Shown piece after piece: positions 52,609 through 62,864 of a stretch of DNA of 64,000 nt. The stretch spans positions 930,001 through 994,000 of the forward strand of contig CANLDN010000001.1 of NCBI GenBank assembly GCA_947489445.1. The letters are read 5' to 3'. The notes beneath the pieces were generated by a model, which saw only the letters and a program-made list of their open reading frames with translations, searched no databases and was not told the DNA's origin. Each line of letters opens with the position of its first letter. Position 1 is the first letter of the stretch. This DNA is from an uncultured Paracoccaceae bacterium. Lineage in GTDB: Bacteria > Pseudomonadota > Alphaproteobacteria > Rhodobacterales > Rhodobacteraceae. The position numbers and the translations under genes are program-made.

Positions 52609-53187
52609 CTATGGCCGCCATGCGCGCTGATCAGGCACATGTAAACGCACGGCATCACCCACTTGCACATGGCCTTCACGTTGCACCCACGCGGTGACCC
52701 CGCGCTTGCCCTTGGCCGCGATCTTGAATTTGTCGCCCGCACCCGGTCGATCGGCATTGATCACCTTGGCGGGTAAATGGCAGGGTCGGTTTTCCATATC
52801 AATGACCAAAGTCGATCCATCAGGAAATTGCAGTCGCGAAGACGGCGGCAAATGCGTGAAGTCGGGGATACCCTTCACAACCAAGGACGCCCCGGCATAG
52901 ACGGGATCAAGCGCCTCCATACCGCAGTCTACTGCAATCTCTGCCAACTCTTCGGCAGACATCACGCATAGCTGGCGCACATTCCGGATATCTGTTCCCT
53001 TGGGATGCTGGCTGACAACCCGCACACAGGACGGGGACGTCAAGCCGCCATGCGCCTCGCCGGGAATACCGGCATAGGTCAGTTGTGCCACGTTCATCGG
53101 TTCAGAGCGAAGCGATGCATCACGATCCGGCACACGCCCGATCCAAACAACTTCGCCAGTAATGTCGGTCGGCTTCAAAGCGGGCAT
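52609..53187 (-). CDS. MOSC domain-containing protein
   Basis: 192 residues. MOSC features are TSPSCVRVVSQHPKGTDIRNVRQLCVMSAEELAEIAVDCG with conserved cysteines, then ENRPCHLPAKVI and GVTAWVQREGHVQVGD. MOSC domains bind sulfur or molybdenum cofactor groups and may work with an iron-sulfur or PLP partner, none of which is adjacent. It lies after a strong terminator that ends ftsH. Confidence 0.87.
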   Translation of the reverse strand: MPALKPTDITGEVVWIGRVPDRDASLRSEPMNVAQLTYAGIPGEAHGGLTSPSCVRVVSQHPKGTDIRNVRQLCVMSAEELAEIAVDCGMEALDPVYAGASLVVKGIPDFTHLPPSSRLQFPDGSTLVIDMENRPCHLPAKVINADRPGAGDKFKIAAKGKRGVTAWVQREGHVQVGDAVRLHVPDQRAWRP

Positions 53188-53273
53188 GATGTTCTCCAGG
53201 ACAATAGGAGGCCAAGGATTAGCCCAGCATCAGCGCAGGTTCAAATCAGCAATCGTGACATCAGGTTTCAACG

Positions 53274-53303
53274 AAAAACGCCGCCTTAAGGGGCGGCGTT
53301 TTT
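53274..53303 (-). terminator. Intrinsic terminator after ftsH
   Basis: AAAAACGCCGCC-TTAAGG-GGCGGCGTTTTT-type hairpin directly after the ftsH stop, with T-run on the minus strand. It separates ftsH from the MOSC gene and works in either direction by its symmetry. Confidence 0.9.
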
Positions 53304-53307
53304 AAAT

Positions 53308-55224
53308 TCAGACCGACGGTTCCGGTTCCATGCCGCCATCCGGCGCACGGGGCTTTTTCGGCTTTGTCTTTGGGATGGCCGTCACCGATGGGGTACCCCC
53401 CGACGGAGGCGTATCATCGGCATCATCGCCAACATGTGGCGGCTCACCTGCCATCACGCGCTTGATCTCATCGCCGGTCAGTGTCTCATATTCCAGCAGA
53501 CCTTGGGCCAGGCGCTCGAACTCTTCATTCTTCTCGGTGATGATCTGGTAAGCTCGATCATATCCAGCCTGAATAAAGCCGCGTACCTCTTCCTCGATCA
53601 ACTCCTTAGTGCTGGCGGAAACGGACAAACCGGCGGTATTGCCCTGATACCCCTCATGCGCCTCGGCATAGTCGATATTGCCAACCTTATCAGACATACC
53701 CCAGCGCAGCACCATCGCACGCGCCAATTGGCTGGCCTGTTGGATATCACCGGCCGGGCCATTGCTGACCTGATCTTCACCATATTTGATGATCTCAGCG
53801 GCCTTACCGGCCATCGTCATGGCCAAACGCTGATGGCATTCATCCTTGAACATGTTCAGGCGATCCATTTCCGGCAGGCTCATCACCATGCCCAAGGCAC
53901 CGCCGCGCGGAATGATCGTCGCCTTATAGACCGGGTCACATTTGGGCAGGGAAATCCCCACAATCGCGTGTCCAGCCTCGTGATAGGCGGTCATTTCCTT
54001 CTGTTCGGACGTCATCACCATTGATCGGCGCTCAGCGCCCATCATAACCTTGTCCTTGGCACTTTCAAAATCGATCATGGTCACAAAACGGCGGCCCACA
54101 CGGGCAGCCATCAACGCGGCCTCGTTCACAAGGTTCGCCAGATCAGCACCCGAAAATCCGGGAGAACCACGGGCAATGATCCGCAGATCAACGTCAGGGC
54201 CCAGCGGGATCTTGCGCGCATGAACGCCCAAAATCTTCTCGCGGCCTTTGATGTCAGGGTTCGGCACCGTGATCTGACGGTCAAAACGACCCGGACGCAG
54301 CAGCGCAGGGTCCAAAACATCGCGACGGTTTGTAGCGGCAACGATAATCACACCTTCATTTGCCTCAAAACCGTCCATTTCGACCAGCAATTGGTTGAGC
54401 GTCTGTTCACGTTCGTCATTGCCGCCGCCATAACCGGCGCCACGGGATCGGCCCACGGCATCAATCTCATCGATAAACACGATGCACGGCGCGTTCTTCT
54501 TGGCCTGTTCGAACATGTCGCGGACACGGGATGCGCCCACACCGACGAACATTTCCACAAAATCCGATCCCGAAATTGTGAAGAACGGTACGCCTGCTTC
54601 ACCGGCAATCGCCCGCGCAAGCAGCGTTTTGCCAGTCCCCGGAGGCCCCACCAAAAGCGCACCTTTTGGAATTTTACCACCGAGTCGGCTGAATTTCTGC
54701 GGATTACGCAGGAATTCGACGATCTCTTCCAGCTCTTCCTTGGCTTCATCAATCCCTGCCACATCGTCAAATGTGACCCGCCCATGCTTTTCAGTCAGCA
54801 GCTTGGCGCGCGACTTGCCAAAGCCCATCGCACCACCTTTGCCCCCGCCCTGCATGCGGTTCATGAAGTAAATCCAGACACCAATCAGCAGCAGGAAGGG
54901 CAGCAGGCTAAGCAAGAACGACTGGAACGCCGATGTTTCTTGGCTACGCGCCTCAACCGGGACTTCCGCCGCGATCAAAAGGTCAGTGATTTCAGCATCT
55001 TCAGGCTTGATGGTCGTATATGTGCGGCCGCCTTCCGCGTAGCGGACGTTTTCGCCGTCAATGACAACATCGGTCACCCGGCCACCTTCAACAGCTTCGA
55101 CAAACTCCGAATAGCTGCGCGAGTCGCTGCCGGTGGTGCCCGGTGGACTGCTAAACAGGTTAAAGAGCGCCAGAACCATCAGGAACAGGACGACCCAGAA
55201 TACGACGTTACGCGCGTTGCCCAA
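53308..55224 (-). CDS. ftsH: ATP-dependent zinc metalloprotease FtsH
   Basis: 638 residues. Two N-terminal membrane helices (about 8-24 and 103-121) flank a periplasmic domain; the AAA module has [17 protein letters not shown] and [12 protein letters not shown], with the second region of homology near [19 protein letters not shown], and the protease site is HEAGH. It degrades misfolded membrane and cytoplasmic proteins. It follows tilS after 84 bases. The C-terminal 45 residues are acidic and proline-rich. Confidence 0.98.
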   Translation of the reverse strand: MGNARNVVFWVVLFLMVLALFNLFSSPPGTTGSDSRSYSEFVEAVEGGRVTDVVIDGENVRYAEGGRTYTTIKPEDAEITDLLIAAEVPVEARSQETSAFQSFLLSLLPFLLLIGVWIYFMNRMQGGGKGGAMGFGKSRAKLLTEKHGRVTFDDVAGIDEAKEELEEIVEFLRNPQKFSRLGGKIPKGALLVGPPGTGKTLLARAIAGEAGVPFFTISGSDFVEMFVGVGASRVRDMFEQAKKNAPCIVFIDEIDAVGRSRGAGYGGGNDEREQTLNQLLVEMDGFEANEGVIIVAATNRRDVLDPALLRPGRFDRQITVPNPDIKGREKILGVHARKIPLGPDVDLRIIARGSPGFSGADLANLVNEAALMAARVGRRFVTMIDFESAKDKVMMGAERRSMVMTSEQKEMTAYHEAGHAIVGISLPKCDPVYKATIIPRGGALGMVMSLPEMDRLNMFKDECHQRLAMTMAGKAAEIIKYGEDQVSNGPAGDIQQASQLARAMVLRWGMSDKVGNIDYAEAHEGYQGNTAGLSVSASTKELIEEEVRGFIQAGYDRAYQIITEKNEEFERLAQGLLEYETLTGDEIKRVMAGEPPHVGDDADDTPPSGGTPSVTAIPKTKPKKPRAPDGGMEPEPSV

Positions 55225-55308
55225 GGGGATCTCCTTTGAAATCGGGAAATGAAACGACAGAGTCGCGTCATAAGCGTTTCATCTAAAATAGAGGCTAAAC
55301 CTTAATCT

Positions 55309-56580
55309 TCAATGCGCAAACGCCGTTGAATGGAAATCCGCGACAATCTGCACGGTCCAGCCGTTACGTAAACCAGCCAAAGGTGCGGCCAAAAGGGCCT
55401 GCCCCCGCCAGACCGACGGTGAGGCGAGCAATGATTTGCGCGGCAGGTCTGTATCACGCCAATTCGGGCATTGATCCAATCCGTGACCCAACGCCTGATA
55501 GGTCAGACCCGGTTCCAGCGGACCCTCCAAAAACCAACGTCGGTCCCACATCACCCCTTTGATATCCTGAATATCGGTCGGATTCCGTTGCAACGGCTTG
55601 GTCGCGGCGGCCTCTCGCATCAGCCTGACGCCACCATCGCGTTGCGGCGACAAAACGCATCCGCCCAGCGTCACAGTCCGGCCATTGGCCGCCTGACCGA
55701 CGACATCCAGCAAACGCTCAAACCGAGGCCGGTAAACATTCCCGCTGACCCACCCGAACCCGGCAGCCATCACCCGGCGGGGCGCATCTTCTTTGTCCAA
55801 CGCAAGCGCCTCGGGTGAGAAAAGCAGATCGCCGCCATCCTGCCTGACATGGGCCCGGGCAAAATCCAGCGCCCCACGCTGCAGCGACTTGTGGGCAGCG
55901 CGCATATGCTCCACCGTCTGCAAAAGCCGCTTGCGTGTCAGCCCCAGCGATTCAAGCTGACAAAACATCTGCCGGGCCCGGACACGATCAAACCGAGGGT
56001 CATCATTGCTTGGGTCATCACACCAGTCGATATGGTGCCCGCGCAGCCAACCACGTAACGCAATGCGCGAAACGCTCAAAAGCGGGCGGATCACACGCAA
56101 TCCATCGCGATAATCGGCACCAGACATCGCAGTCAGGCCATCGATACCGGACCCGCGCGCCAACCGCAAAAGCACGGTCTCGATCTGGTCATCCTCCGTA
56201 TGGCCCAGAAACACAGTGTTCAGGCTCTCGCGTGCAGTCCAGTCCAAAATCGCTTGCCAACGACCCGCGCGGGCAGCCGCCTGCAAGTTGCCGCTGCCAC
56301 CCCATGTCCAGCGCACCACCGTATGAGACAACCCCAGTTTCTTTGCCTGCGCCGCAACCAAGGCAATTTCATCCGCGGCGTCTGGGCGCAGCCCATGATC
56401 GACCGTCAATACAGAAAGGTGATCAGGGCTGATGACGCGGGCCGCCATGTGCATCATGGCAATGGAATCGCCGCCGCCAGACACAGCCAGACCGATAGGG
56501 TGTTCAGAACGGCAACCCGCCGCAATCACAGCCTGCTGAAAAGAAGCGAGAGGACTGGCAGGTGTCGTGTCTACTGACAT
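55309..56580 (-). CDS. tilS: tRNA(Ile)-lysidine synthetase
   Basis: 423 residues. The ATP-pyrophosphatase PP-loop is AVSGGGDSIAMMH near residue 30, then FLGHTEDDQIETVLLRLARGSG. TilS adds lysine to C34 of the AUA-reading tRNA-Ile, giving AUA specificity. The C-terminal half is less conserved. The start overlaps the cpoB stop by ten bases; ftsH is next. Confidence 0.95.
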   Translation of the reverse strand: MSVDTTPASPLASFQQAVIAAGCRSEHPIGLAVSGGGDSIAMMHMAARVISPDHLSVLTVDHGLRPDAADEIALVAAQAKKLGLSHTVVRWTWGGSGNLQAAARAGRWQAILDWTARESLNTVFLGHTEDDQIETVLLRLARGSGIDGLTAMSGADYRDGLRVIRPLLSVSRIALRGWLRGHHIDWCDDPSNDDPRFDRVRARQMFCQLESLGLTRKRLLQTVEHMRAAHKSLQRGALDFARAHVRQDGGDLLFSPEALALDKEDAPRRVMAAGFGWVSGNVYRPRFERLLDVVGQAANGRTVTLGGCVLSPQRDGGVRLMREAAATKPLQRNPTDIQDIKGVMWDRRWFLEGPLEPGLTYQALGHGLDQCPNWRDTDLPRKSLLASPSVWRGQALLAAPLAGLRNGWTVQIVADFHSTAFAH

Positions 56581-57389
56581 CCCAGATTTTGCATCGCAAA
56601 CTGCGCATCTGCGACCGCAGGGTTACCCGGAAAGCGCACATTTACTTCGGCCAATGTCAGACAGGCATCCTGCGTCTGGCCAATCGCACCCAGCGATGCC
56701 CCCAGCTTGAACAAAGCATCCGGCGCCTTTGGGCCCGTGGGATCACCCGAAAACGCCTCCAGATAAGCACGGGCAGCTTCAGTCATATCGCCCAAACCTT
56801 CCAACGCCTCACCACGTAAATAATTGGCGTCTGTGGTTAAGGGGCTACCCGGGTAGGTCTCGCCAAAGGTCGCAAGCTGGTCCGCAGCCCCTTGAAAGTC
56901 ACCGGCAGCGAGCGCCTCCTGCGCCCGCTCAATATCGCTTTGTTCGCCGATGGCCAGCGCGGGGCCGCCCGTCACAGGGGGTGGGTTCGCCGACGGCACG
57001 CCGGCACCGTTGTCCACACCACCAAGCGATGGGGTATCGCCCAACTGGCCAATGTCGCAGCCGGCTTCCAGCTCGCACAAGCGAAACTCCAGATCGCCGA
57101 TGCGGTTTGTGCCATCCACAGTGATCCGGTTGACCCGAAATTCCAGCTGTTCGGTCTTGGACGTCAATCGCTGCAACTCGGCTTCAATCGCATTGAGCCG
57201 ATCTAGCGGCGTTGACCCAACAACACCCGCATTCAAGCCGCCGGTCGTCGACAGCTCACGTTTCAACCGCTGCACATCCACATAAAGCGCGGTCAACTGC
57301 TGACGGATATCCGCCAGTGTCTCTTCCTGCGCCACCACAGGCAACGGGGCCAGAAGCAAGGCGCAAAGGGCAGCGATACGGTACAACAT
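56571..57389 (-). CDS. cpoB: Tol-Pal accessory protein CpoB (YbgF)
   Basis: 272 residues from the ATG at 57389, which begins a signal peptide (LYRIAALCALLLAPLPVVAQEE) after an AAGGAA ribosome site; a longer frame to 57485 lacks it. A coiled coil (about 25-110) and C-terminal TPRs (about 150-270) are clear. CpoB links Tol-Pal to PBP1B at division. It is the last Tol-Pal gene before tilS. Confidence 0.93.
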   Translation of the reverse strand: MLYRIAALCALLLAPLPVVAQEETLADIRQQLTALYVDVQRLKRELSTTGGLNAGVVGSTPLDRLNAIEAELQRLTSKTEQLEFRVNRITVDGTNRIGDLEFRLCELEAGCDIGQLGDTPSLGGVDNGAGVPSANPPPVTGGPALAIGEQSDIERAQEALAAGDFQGAADQLATFGETYPGSPLTTDANYLRGEALEGLGDMTEAARAYLEAFSGDPTGPKAPDALFKLGASLGAIGQTQDACLTLAEVNVRFPGNPAVADAQFAMQNLGCQ

Positions 57390-57409
57390 GGGTATTCCTT
57401 TGGTCCTGA

Positions 57410-57925
57410 TCAGCTTGTGATGGCCGAGAATGAAAGAACCGTAACCGCACGACGGTTTTTCGCATAGCAGGATTCTTGCGAACACACCTCAATCGGGCGT
57501 TCCTTGCCGTAGCTGGTTACTTCCAGACGGCCCGCAGGCACACCGCGTGACACCAGATATTCACGCACCGCATTTGCGCGGCGGAAGCCAAGGGCGATGT
57601 TATATTCACGTGTCCCCTGTTCATCCGCATGACCTTCGATCACAGACCGATAATCCGCATTTGTCAGCAGCCATTGGGCTTGGCCATCCAAAATGGCCTT
57701 GCCTTCCGGCGTAATGGTCGAGGTATCGACAGCAAAAAGGACGCGATCACCAATCGTCTGGTTGAAATATGCCGGGCTTGCCGGATCGCTTGCGGACCCG
57801 ACCCCACCAACGCCGCCGCCCGCACCGCCGGCCCCGCCAGCGCCACCACCAAATCGGTCGGGGTTCGTACAAGCCGCCGTCGCCAGCGCCAAAAGGACCA
57901 CCGTCGCACGTGTCATCATTTTCAT
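57410..57925 (-). CDS. pal: Peptidoglycan-associated lipoprotein Pal
   Basis: 171 residues from the ATG at 57925 (AGGAATTAATCCG before it). Lipobox ALATAAC gives Cys19. The OmpA domain (about 60-170) has VEGHADEQGTREYNIALGFRRANAVREYLVSRG. A Gly-rich linker follows the lipidated Cys. It ties the outer membrane to peptidoglycan and binds TolB. Confidence 0.97.
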   Translation of the reverse strand: MKMMTRATVVLLALATAACTNPDRFGGGAGGAGGAGGGVGGVGSASDPASPAYFNQTIGDRVLFAVDTSTITPEGKAILDGQAQWLLTNADYRSVIEGHADEQGTREYNIALGFRRANAVREYLVSRGVPAGRLEVTSYGKERPIEVCSQESCYAKNRRAVTVLSFSAITS

Positions 57926-58000
57926 CGGATTAATTCCTGTTTTTATCTGCTCGTTTTGTTCAGCATAGCACGACTTCGCGGCCATGGGAATCACGCTTCG

Positions 58001-59317
58001 TTACGGTTGCAACGGCCCCCATGACGGGTCAGAAGCCCCACCCTGGATTGGCACCGCCTTCAAATTCCGCCCCGAGATATCAACCGAATACATCGACGAT
58101 GTACCGCCCGCACCCTGCGTTTCCCGGCTGAACATGATCACACGCCCATTTGGGGACCACGTCGGCCCCTCATCAAGGAAGGAAGAAGTCAGCAAACGCT
58201 CCTCGGACCCATCTGTGCGCATCACACCAATATGGAAGCGGCCTGCATTCTGCTTGGTAAATGCCACCAGATCACCGCGTGGCGACCAAACAGGCGTGCC
58301 ATATCGACCCTCACCAAAGGAAATCCGGCGCGCCTCGCCCCCATTGGCGGACATGATGTATAGCTGCTGAGACCCCGACCTGTCGCTTTCAAACACGATC
58401 TGGCTGCCATCGGGCGACAGGCTTGGGGCCGTCTCAATCGACGGGGCCGATGTCAGGCGCACATGCTGACCCGACGACAGATCAGTGCGATAGATATCGG
58501 TATTGCCCCCATTTGACAGGCTATAGGTCACTTGCCGACCATCGCGGGAAAATCGCGGGCTGAACGCCATTTCGCCCGGCGCAGTCGTTAACTGCTGACG
58601 GCCCACATTAGCCACGTTCAACACGTTGATCCGGGGAAAGCCGCTTTCGTAGCTGGTGTAAAGCACCCGGTCACCGTTCGGTGAAAAGCGCGGCGCCAGC
58701 ACAATGGTACTGCTATCAGTCAGGAATTGCAGATTGGCCCCATCATAATCCATGACAGCCAAACGCTTCTGGCGGTTATCTTTCGGCCCCGCTTCGGATA
58801 CGAACACGACGCGGCTATCAAAATAACCGCCCTCGCCCGTGATCCGGCTATAGACAGCATCCGCCACCTTGTGGCCCATCCGGCGCCAACCGGCTGTTGT
58901 GCCCGCAAATTGCAAACCCTCGCCCAGTTCCTGACCAGAAAACACATCATAAAGGCGGAACCGCACCACCAATTGATTGCCACTGACGGTTACAGCGCCA
59001 ACAATCAGGGCCTGCGCATTGATCGCCCGCCAATCAGCAAAAGCGACGGGCTGCGCGAATGAGCTGACCTGAGAAATAAATGCCGTTGCGGGCACCTCGC
59101 GAAACAGACCAGTGCCCGCCAAATCCTGCACAACCAAACGGGACAAATCCGCCGCCACTTGCTGCGCCTGCGGGCTCTCGGCCTCGAAACTCGGGACGGC
59201 GAATGTGATCGGCTCAATCACACCGTCCGTGATCCTTAGCCGCAACGGGCCATTCTGGGCCAAAACTGGCCCCGCCAACATCAGGGCTACCAAAAGTGTC
59301 AGAAGTCGTTTCATCAT
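58001..59317 (-). CDS. tolB: Tol-Pal translocation protein TolB
   Basis: 438 residues from the ATG at 59317 after a GAGG site, with a signal peptide ([18 protein letters not shown]). The six-bladed propeller is read from repeats such as [74 protein letters not shown] and [16 protein letters not shown]. TolB links TolA and Pal in the periplasm. Confidence 0.97.
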   Translation of the reverse strand: MMKRLLTLLVALMLAGPVLAQNGPLRLRITDGVIEPITFAVPSFEAESPQAQQVAADLSRLVVQDLAGTGLFREVPATAFISQVSSFAQPVAFADWRAINAQALIVGAVTVSGNQLVVRFRLYDVFSGQELGEGLQFAGTTAGWRRMGHKVADAVYSRITGEGGYFDSRVVFVSEAGPKDNRQKRLAVMDYDGANLQFLTDSSTIVLAPRFSPNGDRVLYTSYESGFPRINVLNVANVGRQQLTTAPGEMAFSPRFSRDGRQVTYSLSNGGNTDIYRTDLSSGQHVRLTSAPSIETAPSLSPDGSQIVFESDRSGSQQLYIMSANGGEARRISFGEGRYGTPVWSPRGDLVAFTKQNAGRFHIGVMRTDGSEERLLTSSFLDEGPTWSPNGRVIMFSRETQGAGGTSSMYSVDISGRNLKAVPIQGGASDPSWGPLQP

Positions 59318-59420
59318 CTTTGCCTCACTCCGCACGTCCGGGTTCAACCCCGAAACTCTCTTACCGTTCCTTCATAGCAGGTGCGTGACGTCTTTTCACC
59401 TCACCTGCGCGTGTGTTTGC

Positions 59421-60554
59421 CTACCGCAGCCGCATCCCACTGGGATCAAACGTAATCACCACGTCTTTCCATTGGTCGTACTTATCCGCAGGAAGCTGAT
59501 AACCCCCCGACTGACAGCGCAGGATCGCGCGGCGGGCCGCCTCAAAAGCCGTATTCGTCGCACTCTGATCCCCATCTGATGAGATCAGGCGCACCTCATT
59601 ACCCTCAACCCGACCCGACCGATCAAGGCTGAAGCCAACCTCGACCGTGACACGGGCCGCAACTGAACCGGGGTCCACATTCCAGCATCGGTTCACAGAG
59701 ACGCGAAAACTGTCACGTTCCGACCCGGTCATCGGCGGACCGGCTTGCACCGCCGGTGCCTCACCCGCGCCTGCTGCCGCCAATGCCGCAGCAACCGCAT
59801 CATCCACGTCCGGCTCAGGGGTTTCAGGCTCCGCAGGGGTCTCGACTGTCTCCGCCTCAGGCTCGTCCACCTCGGGCGCAGGCGGTGTCGGACGGCTGGG
59901 GCGAACCTGCGGGCGCATTGACGTTTCCACCACACCCGAAGGCGCTTCATCCTCAATCACGATCTGATCGGTCGTATCTTCTGGTGCCGTCGGCTCCTGC
60001 TCATCTTCGACAACCTCCACCTCTGCACTATCATCGGGCACAACCTCGTCGCGCACAACATCATCCACCTGCGCATCCGGCGGGGGCGGTTCGGATATGG
60101 TCGAGGCGACAGTATCCGCCTGACGCGGGGTGGGCCGTTGTGAAATCTCGACATCTGGCGACGGCGGGGGCGGCGCGGGCACCACCGGCTCGTCGGGGGC
60201 CACATCCGTGACATCGGCAACAGGGGGGGCTGGCGGTGGGGGCGGTGGGGGCACCTCTTCTTCTGGTGGCTCTACCGGTTCCGGCGGCGGGGCAGGCGCG
60301 TTCGGCTCTTCCTCAGTCGGCGCAGGCGGCGGGGTCTCATCAAACTCAGGCACAACAGGGGCGTCAGGCTCCGCTTCACCCGGCTCTGGCGTGCGGGCGG
60401 CCTGCAACATCGCCTCGAACTCCTCACCCGTCACCACGGACACATCCATCGTCTCAATGCGCAGCGGCTCGGCACTGAACCCCCACCCAAGGATCAGCCA
60501 GCCGATCAGCCCCACATGGCCGATGGCAGAGATGTAGGTGCCCGGCGTCTGCAT
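59421..60554 (-). CDS. tolA: Tol-Pal protein TolA
   Basis: 377 residues with an N-terminal membrane helix (ISAIGHVGLIGWLILGWGFSAEP), a long acidic proline-rich middle (about 55-265: repeated PPPPAPP, EP, EVVED motifs) and a C-terminal TonB-like domain (about 285-375: RDSFRVSVNRCWNVDPGSVAARVTVEVGFSL). The middle is Pro/Glu/Asp-rich rather than the Lys/Ala-rich helix of enterobacterial TolA. It couples TolQR to TolB/Pal. It follows tolR by 2 bases. Confidence 0.93.
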   Translation of the reverse strand: MQTPGTYISAIGHVGLIGWLILGWGFSAEPLRIETMDVSVVTGEEFEAMLQAARTPEPGEAEPDAPVVPEFDETPPPAPTEEEPNAPAPPPEPVEPPEEEVPPPPPPPAPPVADVTDVAPDEPVVPAPPPPSPDVEISQRPTPRQADTVASTISEPPPPDAQVDDVVRDEVVPDDSAEVEVVEDEQEPTAPEDTTDQIVIEDEAPSGVVETSMRPQVRPSRPTPPAPEVDEPEAETVETPAEPETPEPDVDDAVAAALAAAGAGEAPAVQAGPPMTGSERDSFRVSVNRCWNVDPGSVAARVTVEVGFSLDRSGRVEGNEVRLISSDGDQSATNTAFEAARRAILRCQSGGYQLPADKYDQWKDVVITFDPSGMRLR

Positions 60555-60556
60555 GA

Positions 60557-61033
60557 TTACCCGTCAGCACCAGTCGGTACAGGACCCGCAATATCAGTGA
60601 CCAACCCGATGTCCGAAAACCCACCCGCATTCAGCAGGCCCATAATCTCGGCCACGCGGTTCCAATCGTTGCGGCCATCAGCACGCAGGAAAATCTTTTC
60701 ACTGGTACGCTCTGCGGCAATCGCACTCAGCTTCGCAACCAGCTCATCCTCCGGCGTCTCCGTCTCCTGGATCATGACAACACCATCGACTGTGATGGTC
60801 ACGGTCAACGGCTCTTCCTCATCACCGGGCAACGCATCCGCAGTTGTTTTGGGCAGCTCAACAGGCACGCCTACAACCGACAAGGGTGCAGCCACCATGA
60901 AAATGATCAGCAGCACCAACATCACATCCACAAACGGCGTGACATTAATCTCCGACATCGGCTGGCCACGGCGAGATTTGCGGCGACCACGTCTGCCCTC
61001 ATCCCCACCTGATTTCATGACACCCGCGCCCAT
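60557..61033 (-). CDS. tolR: Tol-Pal protein TolR
   Basis: 158 residues, ExbD/TolR family: one membrane helix with the functional Asp in NVTPFVDVMLVLLIIFMVAAPLSV, then a periplasmic domain. A basic N-terminus (GRRGRRKSRRG) precedes it. Together with TolQ it uses the proton motive force to energise TolA. It starts one base after the tolQ stop. Confidence 0.97.
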   Translation of the reverse strand: MGAGVMKSGGDEGRRGRRKSRRGQPMSEINVTPFVDVMLVLLIIFMVAAPLSVVGVPVELPKTTADALPGDEEEPLTVTITVDGVVMIQETETPEDELVAKLSAIAAERTSEKIFLRADGRNDWNRVAEIMGLLNAGGFSDIGLVTDIAGPVPTGADG

Positions 61034-61034
61034 G

Positions 61035-61709
61035 TCAGCTATCCAATTGGCGGCTTAGGATTGTCGCGAACTCGTCGGCGAACGCCTCATAGCCGCTCAC
61101 AATCCGATCACTATCCGCAGAAAGCTTGTTGTAATAGATCACCGCCGGAATAGCCGCCAGCAGGCCCAGACCCGTGGCCAACAACGCCTCCGCAATCCCC
61201 GGCGCCACAACGGCAAGGTTCGTGTTCTGCGCCTCGGCAATCTCGATAAAGGCGTTCATGATGCCCCAGACGGTACCGAAAAGCCCCACAAACGGGGCCG
61301 TCGACCCGACCGTCGCCAAAACCGGCAGACCCTTTTGCAACCTGGCAGCCTCCTTTGAAATGGCGACATCCATGTTGCGATCAATCCGGGACGTAGCACC
61401 GGCAATCATCTCGCCGTCCTGACGATGTGAACGACGCCACTCCAACATGCCGGAGACGAAAATCTTCTGGCTCGGCCCTTCGGGATCGGTGCCGATTTTG
61501 TCAAACAAACCATCCAACGGCTCGCCCGACCAGAAAGACCGGTCAAAAACATCCGCCTCTGCGCGGGCTTTGCGATATTGAATGATCTTGTCGATGATCA
61601 CGGCCCAACACCAGATGGACGCGGCCACCAGCATGATCATGACGATTTTGACGGTAATCGTGGCGCGCGCGAATAGCGCCCACATGGTAAAGTCGGTTGC
61701 TGCTTCCAT
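61035..61709 (-). CDS. tolQ: Tol-Pal protein TolQ
   Basis: 224 residues, MotA/TolQ/ExbB family with three membrane helices (first about 15-40; two late helices FVGLFGTVWGIMNAFIEIA and LLATGLGLLAAIPAVIYYN). It forms the proton channel stator with TolR. First gene of the tol operon proper, 114 bases after ybgC. Confidence 0.97.
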   Translation of the reverse strand: MEAATDFTMWALFARATITVKIVMIMLVAASIWCWAVIIDKIIQYRKARAEADVFDRSFWSGEPLDGLFDKIGTDPEGPSQKIFVSGMLEWRRSHRQDGEMIAGATSRIDRNMDVAISKEAARLQKGLPVLATVGSTAPFVGLFGTVWGIMNAFIEIAEAQNTNLAVVAPGIAEALLATGLGLLAAIPAVIYYNKLSADSDRIVSGYEAFADEFATILSRQLDS

Positions 61710-61823
61710 TGTGCCTGCTCTGCCTCTAGGCCCATTTTGGGCTCTAATTATCTAACGGCATAACCCAAGCGACAGGGAAAATCCAACCAATCCCGCATCA
61801 CATCTGCGAAAAGAGGCAGATTT

Positions 61824-62210
61824 TCAGTGTATAGAACGGCGGATCGCCGCCGGAAGACGGGCTGCAGCACCCCCAGCATTGATGCAAATGATGGTCACCA
61901 AGGCGGTGAACAAGACGACATCGGCCCGCTTGACCTCCTGACGCACAATCAAGCGGACGCCCGAGTTTTCAACCAGATCAGTCTCCACCACCAGTTGATC
62001 ATCGAACTTTGCCGGCATCAGATAATCCGCCTCCACGCGACGCACCGCAAAGACATAGCCCTCCGCCTTCATCTCCACCTGATCAACACCCAATTCGCGC
62101 ACCCATTCACTGCGGGCGCGTTCGATGAATTTCAGGTAATTGGCGTAATAGACAATGCCTGCAAGGTCAGTGTCTTCGTAATAAACGCGAATGGGGAATG
62201 TGTGGGTCAT
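61824..62210 (-). CDS. ybgC: Tol-Pal-associated acyl-CoA thioesterase YbgC
   Basis: 128 residues, hot-dog fold. The catalytic Asp lies in YYEDTDLAGIVYYANYLKFIERARSEW, the signature of the YbgC thioesterase family. It overlaps the upstream hypothetical by four bases. It stands upstream of tolQ as in most proteobacteria. Confidence 0.95.
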   Translation of the reverse strand: MTHTFPIRVYYEDTDLAGIVYYANYLKFIERARSEWVRELGVDQVEMKAEGYVFAVRRVEADYLMPAKFDDQLVVETDLVENSGVRLIVRQEVKRADVVLFTALVTIICINAGGAAARLPAAIRRSIH

Positions 62211-62836
62211 GACGGTCGTGAAATCCTCGCCTGCAATCGCAACGCATGGCTCGCATCCCGATCCATCGCAGGCATCACCGGATCGTAAGCGGCACGAATA
62301 ACATCTGCAATCTCAGGTCTTAAAACGGTCTTACCATCAATCATGGCCAAGGGGGGTTTCTCATCAAACGCCGTATCCGACCACAAAAGGATACTTTGCA
62401 CCGCTTGGCTTAACGCCAATGTATCCGCCGAAACGGATGCCAAATGATCATCCATGCGCAAAAACACGAAAGCGGCACGAATGGCGCCCGCTTCGTCAAA
62501 CCGAAAAATCCGATACTGATTGGCATCAGCCTGCTGTAACTTCGCCACCAACGGCACTAGATCAGGCACCAAATCACCCAGATGCGGGACGTCCGTCAGT
62601 TCCGTCCAGTTCTGGCAAAAGAAGATCATAAAGTTGGCGCCCAGTTCCGGGTCTGTCTCCGCCATCTGGTGACCCGCCAAAGCCACAACCGCCTCGATCG
62701 CCCCCTTGAAAACGGCAAGCGATGCATCATCGACTCCAAAAACAACCGGCACAATCGGGCGACCCCAGCGGGCAAAGACATAAGCCCCATCGGCTCGGGT
62801 AAACAATTGCGTGACGTCTTGTCTCTCTATTTCCAT
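62207..62836 (-). CDS. Conserved hypothetical protein between ruvB and ybgC
   Basis: 209 residues from the ATG at 62836 (GGAAG ribosome site); longer frames overlap ruvB. Soluble, with no signal peptide; recognisable stretches include FTRADGAYVFARWGRPIVPVVFGVDD and PELGANFMIFFCQNWTELTDVPHLG but no domain I know. It is coupled to ybgC by a four-base overlap and lies 28 bases after ruvB, so it belongs to the same transcript. Confidence 0.78.
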   Translation of the reverse strand: MEIERQDVTQLFTRADGAYVFARWGRPIVPVVFGVDDASLAVFKGAIEAVVALAGHQMAETDPELGANFMIFFCQNWTELTDVPHLGDLVPDLVPLVAKLQQADANQYRIFRFDEAGAIRAAFVFLRMDDHLASVSADTLALSQAVQSILLWSDTAFDEKPPLAMIDGKTVLRPEIADVIRAAYDPVMPAMDRDASHALRLQARISRPS

Positions 62837-62864
62837 TAAACTTCCGCCGGCGGCATGCAACCTC

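Noticed and set aside
54220..55239. 339-codon open frame on the plus strand
   Set aside because: Antisense to ftsH, with no recognisable motif.
60130..60537. Glycine/serine-rich open frame on the plus strand
   Set aside because: It is the complement of the proline-rich tolA middle; low complexity is explained by that.
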